Shown: in pieces, positions 5,410 through 8,339 of the stretch
Numbering within the stretch: the first letter of the stretch is position 1
Layout: each line of letters starts with the position of its first letter
Assembly (NCBI GenBank): GCA_030693105.1
Contig: JAUYBK010000208.1
Location: 1-8,339, forward strand
From: Methanobacteriaceae archaeon
GTDB lineage: Archaea; Methanobacteriota; Methanobacteria; Methanobacteriales; Methanobacteriaceae
Direction: 5' to 3'
DNA: 8,339 nt
Notes under the pieces: generated by a model
Databases searched by the model: none
What the model was told of the DNA's origin: nothing
The model's input: the letters and a program-made list of their open reading frames with translations, nothing else
Translations under genes and position numbers: made by a program

Positions 5410-6654
5410 ATGAACATAACTGAGAAGATTCTGGCCCGGGCGGCGGGTTTAAAAGAAGTTCAGCCCGGAGAAATCATAGAAGCCCAAGTGGATCTAGCCA
5501 TGACCCACGATGGAACTTCTCCTCCCACCATCAAAACCTTCCGGCAAATGGCGAAAAGAGTGTGGGATCCTGAAAGGATAGTAATAGTATACGATCACAA
5601 TGTACCGGCCAACAATCAGGGTTCAGCTGAATTCCAGAGGATAACTCGAGAATTCGCCCGGGAACAAGGTATAAAAAATATTTACACCCATGGGGAAGGT
5701 ATATGTCATCAGGTCCTTCCGGAGAAGGGCTACATCAAACCCGGAATGGTGGTAGTTGGTGCCGATTCTCACACCTGTACTTACGGGGCTTTTGGTGCAT
5801 TTGCAACTGGAATGGGAGCTACCGACATGGCAGCAATCTTTGCCAGCGGGCAAACATGGTTTATGGTGCCTTTTGCCTATAAAATCAGGGTGCAGGGGAC
5901 CCTGGGGAAATTTGTTACAGCTAAAGACGTTATTTTGAATATTATCGGCAAAATTGGATCGGACGGCGCTACCTACAAATCACTGGAATTCTGCGGTGAT
6001 ACCATAGATTCCATGGACGTGTCCGGGAGGATGACCATGAACAACATGGCCATTGAATCCGGGGCAAAAAACGGGATTATGGAGCCTAACTTGAACACCT
6101 TAAGTTACCTGGAGGAAAGGAAAGTTTCTGGTTTTGATATAATCCACTCCGATATAGATTCCACTTACGAAAGGGAGTACGAATTTCAGGTGGATGATCT
6201 AGAACCCCAACTAGCCTGCCCCCATAATGTGGACAACGTAAAACCAGTTTCAAAGACTTTGGGGACTCACATCGACCAGGCAGTTATAGGATCATGTACC
6301 AATGGTCGTTTAGAAGATTTGCGTATTGCTGCCGAAGTTCTGGGAGATAAACATGTTCATGATGATGTTAGACTCATAATAGTTCCGGCTTCTCGTCAGA
6401 TATATCTGGATGCCATGGAGGAGGGGATGATAGAAACATTTCTCCAGGCCGGAGCTTTGATCTGCAATCCTGGCTGTGGTCCCTGTCTAGGTGCCCATAT
6501 GGGGGTTCTCACCGAAGGTGAAGTATGTGTATCCACCACCAACCGTAATTTCGTGGGTCGAATGGGAGACCCCCATTCAGAAATTTATCTGGCAAATCCA
6601 GCGGTAGTAGCTTATTCTGCCATTTATGGTGAAATAAAAGATCCAAGGGAATAA
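5410..6654 (+). CDS. hacA: Homoaconitase / isopropylmalate isomerase family large subunit
   Basis: This 414-residue protein is the large, iron-sulfur subunit of a hydro-lyase. Next to aksA it most likely isomerises homocitrate and longer homologues in coenzyme B synthesis. Family motifs are MTHDGTSPPTIK (31-42), YDHNVPANN near 61-69, HGEGICHQVLPEKG, and GADSHTCTYGAFGAFATGMGATD. The three [4Fe-4S] ligands are Cys296 in GSCTNGR and Cys356 and Cys359 in NPGCGPC. Length is right for the separate-subunit type (about 415-430). The small subunit (hacB) is not in this window and must be encoded elsewhere. The sequence alone cannot strictly separate HacA from LeuC, since methanogens carry both; neighbourhood decides for HacA. 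The ATG is preceded by a run of eight T (5402-5409) with only a weak AAGAG upstream, so translation signals are poor. The run could also reduce read-through from aksA. It ends three bases before the next gene. Confidence 0.92.
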   Translation: MNITEKILARAAGLKEVQPGEIIEAQVDLAMTHDGTSPPTIKTFRQMAKRVWDPERIVIVYDHNVPANNQGSAEFQRITREFAREQGIKNIYTHGEGICHQVLPEKGYIKPGMVVVGADSHTCTYGAFGAFATGMGATDMAAIFASGQTWFMVPFAYKIRVQGTLGKFVTAKDVILNIIGKIGSDGATYKSLEFCGDTIDSMDVSGRMTMNNMAIESGAKNGIMEPNLNTLSYLEERKVSGFDIIHSDIDSTYEREYEFQVDDLEPQLACPHNVDNVKPVSKTLGTHIDQAVIGSCTNGRLEDLRIAAEVLGDKHVHDDVRLIIVPASRQIYLDAMEEGMIETFLQAGALICNPGCGPCLGAHMGVLTEGEVCVSTTNRNFVGRMGDPHSEIYLANPAVVAYSAIYGEIKDPRE

Positions 6655-6657
6655 AAA

Positions 6658-7191
6658 ATGGACGAACTAATCTTCAATGGAATAAAAGAAATTGAAAAAA
6701 GATTAGGAGGTCTTTCCAGCGCTCAAAAGATACTTCTGGCCACGGACGGTTCAGTAACTACTATTCTGGATGTTTTAAAGGGACATGTGAAAATAAGAAC
6801 CTTAGTTCAGGAGTTTCAAGACGCAGACCAAAGCATTGCTTCTTTGTTTAACATTGAAAAAGGCGATCCCGTAAACTACCGGGTGGTGGTCATTGAAAAG
6901 GACAAACCTCTCATCCACGCTATTTCGTTGATACCCGTTGAAAGGTTAAATAACGATTTCAAAGAAGATTTAATCCGAGCAGATATTCCCATTGGTCGCA
7001 TACTTAAAAAACACCAGGTAGAGTCCCGTCGGGAGATAAAATCAGTTTCTGTGGAAGAACCTACTCCTGAAATGGTGGAAATATTTGATGATGAATCCCC
7101 GGTTCTCAGCCGGACCTACAATATTATCCACCAGGACCAAGTACTGGTTTGGATAAAGGAAACCTTTCCCTACGCAATGTTCAGGGATTAA
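6658..7191 (+). CDS. DUF98 / chorismate pyruvate-lyase family protein
   Basis: The 177-residue soluble protein matches the archaeal chorismate-lyase-like (DUF98) family. Members are related in fold to UbiC, which splits chorismate to 4-hydroxybenzoate and pyruvate. Visible landmarks are ILLATDGSVTTILDVLKG (25-42), VNYRVVVIE (72-80), HAISLIPVERL (87-97), DIPIGRILK (109-117) and SRTYNII...WIKETFP (151-171). Arg75 and Glu168 may correspond to the catalytic Arg and Glu of UbiC; this is inferred from spacing, not alignment. In methanogens 4-hydroxybenzoate is a proposed precursor of the methanopterin aryl group, which would suit its place beside coenzyme B genes. The ATG follows the hacA stop by three bases and has AAGGGA (6645-6650) seven bases upstream, so it is almost certainly co-transcribed with hacA. 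Family assignment is good; the reaction is a prediction. Confidence 0.82.
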   Translation: MDELIFNGIKEIEKRLGGLSSAQKILLATDGSVTTILDVLKGHVKIRTLVQEFQDADQSIASLFNIEKGDPVNYRVVVIEKDKPLIHAISLIPVERLNNDFKEDLIRADIPIGRILKKHQVESRREIKSVSVEEPTPEMVEIFDDESPVLSRTYNIIHQDQVLVWIKETFPYAMFRD

Positions 7192-7226
7192 AACCTCAAA
7201 ATAAATTTACTTACTTGCCATTAACA

Positions 7227-7233
7227 GGTGGTC
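7227..7233 (+). promoter_or_regulatory. Ribosome binding site of fen
   Basis: GGTGGTC lies seven bases upstream of the ATG at 7241, preceded by an A that gives AGGTGGTC. It is a good match to the archaeal anti-Shine-Dalgarno and fixes the start that yields the conserved N-terminal Met-Gly of FEN-1. No strong TATA box was seen in the 49-base gap, so fen may be read from the upstream operon. Confidence 0.6.
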
Positions 7234-7240
7234 TGTTGAT

Positions 7241-8227
7241 ATGGGTGTTAAGTTCAGGGACATAGTATCTACCGAACACATAAAATTTGAAGATTTGAAG
7301 GGTAAAACCGTTGCCCTGGATGCTGCCAACATTATCTACCAATTTTTATCCAGCATCCGCCAGAGAGACGGCACTCCTTTAATGGATCATAATGGGAGGG
7401 TAACATCCCACTTTAGCGGCATACTCTACCGCACCACTTCCTTGATTGATAAAGGAATAAAGCCGGTCTATATATTTGATGGACAGTCCAGCCACTTAAA
7501 AAAGGACACCCAGGCTAGAAGAAATGAGCTTAAGGTGGAATCGGAAAGACGATGGAAAGATGCCCTGAATGAAGGTCGGATAGAAGAAGCCCGTAAGTTT
7601 GCAGTCAGATCATCTCGAATGTCGCGCGACGTGGTGGAAGGATCTAAAAAGCTCTTAGAACTAATGGGAATCCCTTATATACAGGCTCCTGGCGAAGGAG
7701 AGGCCCAAGCTTCCCACATGGTCGAAAGAGGGGATGCCTGGTGTGTAGGATCCCAGGACTACGACTGTCTTCTTTTCGGTGCTCCGCGCATGGTGAAAAA
7801 CCTGACCATTACGGGGGGTAAGGCTAATATAGAAATGATTCAGTTGAATAAAGTTCTAGATGAACTGGGGATCACCCGTGAACAGTTGGTAGACTTGGCT
7901 CTTCTGGTTGGAACGGATTTTAACCCTGGAATAAAAGGTATAGGTGCAAAAAAAGGATTAAAACTCATAAAAGAACATGGAAACATCTATGATGTTCTAA
8001 AAGAGAAGAATATTATTTTTGAAGTCCACCCCGAAGTCCTGCAGAACCTTTTTTTAAAACACGACGTAATAACTGATTATAAAATCCAATGGAAAAACCC
8101 CGACCAGCAGGCAATTGTGGAGTTCCTATGTGGGGTGCATGACTTTTCAGAGGACCGAGTTATTAGTGCGGTTGATAAAATCAGTAAACTGGACACCAAC
8201 CAGAGCAGTCTGGAAAAGTGGTTTTAG
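7241..8227 (+). CDS. fen: Flap endonuclease 1 (FEN-1/Rad2 family)
   Basis: This 328-residue structure-specific nuclease removes 5' flaps and RNA primers in Okazaki fragment maturation and long-patch repair. The N domain begins MGVKFRDIV; its Gly2 is important for catalysis in FEN-1. Metal-binding acidic residues are Asp27 (VALDAAN), Asp80 (YIFDG), Glu152 and Glu154 (PGEGEAQA), Asp173 and Asp175 (SQDYDCLLFG) and Asp226 (VGTDFNPG). The helix-hairpin-helix GIKGIGAKKGLKLI (230-243) follows. The helical arch region (about 82-135) carries several basic residues, as expected. The C-terminus QSSLEKWF (321-328) is a complete PCNA-interacting PIP box (Q-x-x-L-x-x-W-F), so it should work on the sliding clamp. 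Length is typical of archaeal FEN-1 (about 325-345). It follows the chorismate-lyase-like gene by 49 bases. No missing residue or frameshift was seen. Confidence 0.98.
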   Translation: MGVKFRDIVSTEHIKFEDLKGKTVALDAANIIYQFLSSIRQRDGTPLMDHNGRVTSHFSGILYRTTSLIDKGIKPVYIFDGQSSHLKKDTQARRNELKVESERRWKDALNEGRIEEARKFAVRSSRMSRDVVEGSKKLLELMGIPYIQAPGEGEAQASHMVERGDAWCVGSQDYDCLLFGAPRMVKNLTITGGKANIEMIQLNKVLDELGITREQLVDLALLVGTDFNPGIKGIGAKKGLKLIKEHGNIYDVLKEKNIIFEVHPEVLQNLFLKHDVITDYKIQWKNPDQQAIVEFLCGVHDFSEDRVISAVDKISKLDTNQSSLEKWF

Positions 8228-8271
8228 TATTTTATTTAGAAATAAGAGTAATTTAATTGAGTTTAGTTTTA
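8228..8271. terminator. AT-rich convergent intergenic spacer after fen
   Basis: The 44 bases between the fen stop and the stop of the opposite-strand gene are very AT-rich. They contain T-rich stretches in the plus sense (TATTTTATTT at the start and TTTAGTTTTATT at the end) but no strong hairpin. U-rich tracts can terminate archaeal transcription, so this is a plausible bidirectional termination region. Confidence 0.35.
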
Positions 8272-8339
8272 TTAAAATGGTGGATAATCCCCAAAAAATT
8301 CTTTAGCATATTTTTTGGCAGTTTCTACTTGTTCTGGAT
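8272..8339 (-). CDS. C-terminal 21 residues of an unidentified convergent gene
   Basis: Reading leftward from the right edge, an open frame ends PEQVETAKKYAKEFFGDYPPF and a TAA stop at 8274-8272. The composition (an amphipathic KKYAKEFFG helix followed by DYPPF) looks like a genuine protein end rather than a chance frame, while both other minus-strand frames stop inside it. It would be convergent with fen, 44 bases away. Too little is visible to name the product. Confidence 0.5.
   Translation of the reverse strand, partial: PEQVETAKKYAKEFFGDYPPF

Noticed and set aside
8115..8306. Plus-strand 63-codon frame overlapping the fen 3' end
   Set aside because: Out of frame with fen, whose PIP box and stop are intact; no sign of an independent gene.
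1..8339. Mobile element, CRISPR array, defence island or novel multi-gene system
   Set aside because: No transposase, integrase, terminal inverted repeats, regularly spaced repeats or defence-type genes; gene content is conserved methanogen housekeeping with uniform composition.

Overview
The window looks like chromosomal DNA from a methanogenic archaeon, most likely of the Methanobacteriales (Methanobacterium-like). The evidence is an archaeal TATA-binding protein, an archaeal FEN-1 nuclease with a C-terminal PCNA-binding peptide, and an AksA/HacA pair for the 2-oxoacid chain elongation that feeds coenzyme B synthesis. Intergenic DNA is AT-rich with archaeal-type TATA boxes, and several leaders carry GGTGATC or GGAGG ribosome binding sites. 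From memory, the order tbp / CYTH / aksA / hacA / chorismate-lyase-like / fen resembles that of Methanothermobacter; this was not checked here.

Left part (1-2557), all minus strand. A tbp gene comes first in transcription order. It is followed after 31 bases by a 504-residue protein that joins a complete phosphoserine-phosphatase-type HAD domain to a coiled-coil tail of almost 300 residues. After a hairpin/T-tract terminator comes the N-terminal 129 residues of an MFS (EmrB/QacA-type) transporter that runs off the left edge.

Middle (2558-4200). A 376-base divergent promoter region separates tbp from a plus-strand 133-residue charged helical protein of unknown function and a CYTH-superfamily (CyaB-like) protein. 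A 253-base gap before aksA holds a GC-rich foldable element directly after the CYTH stop codon, then overlapping inverted repeats that could form a leader RNA structure.

Right part (4201-8339), plus strand. aksA (homocitrate synthase family), hacA (homoaconitase large subunit), a DUF98/chorismate-lyase-like gene and fen lie close together (gaps of 18, 3 and 49 bases). The first two act in sequence in 2-oxosuberate/coenzyme B biosynthesis. The third may supply 4-hydroxybenzoate for methanopterin, so this looks like a methanogenic cofactor cluster followed by a DNA replication/repair gene. The last 68 bases encode the C-terminal 21 residues of an unidentified convergent gene on the minus strand.

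No mobile element, CRISPR array, rRNA or tRNA was seen. Most of the window is conserved housekeeping. The less explained parts are the phosphatase/coiled-coil fusion, the 133-residue protein, the CYTH protein's substrate, and the possible RNA structures between the CYTH gene and aksA.
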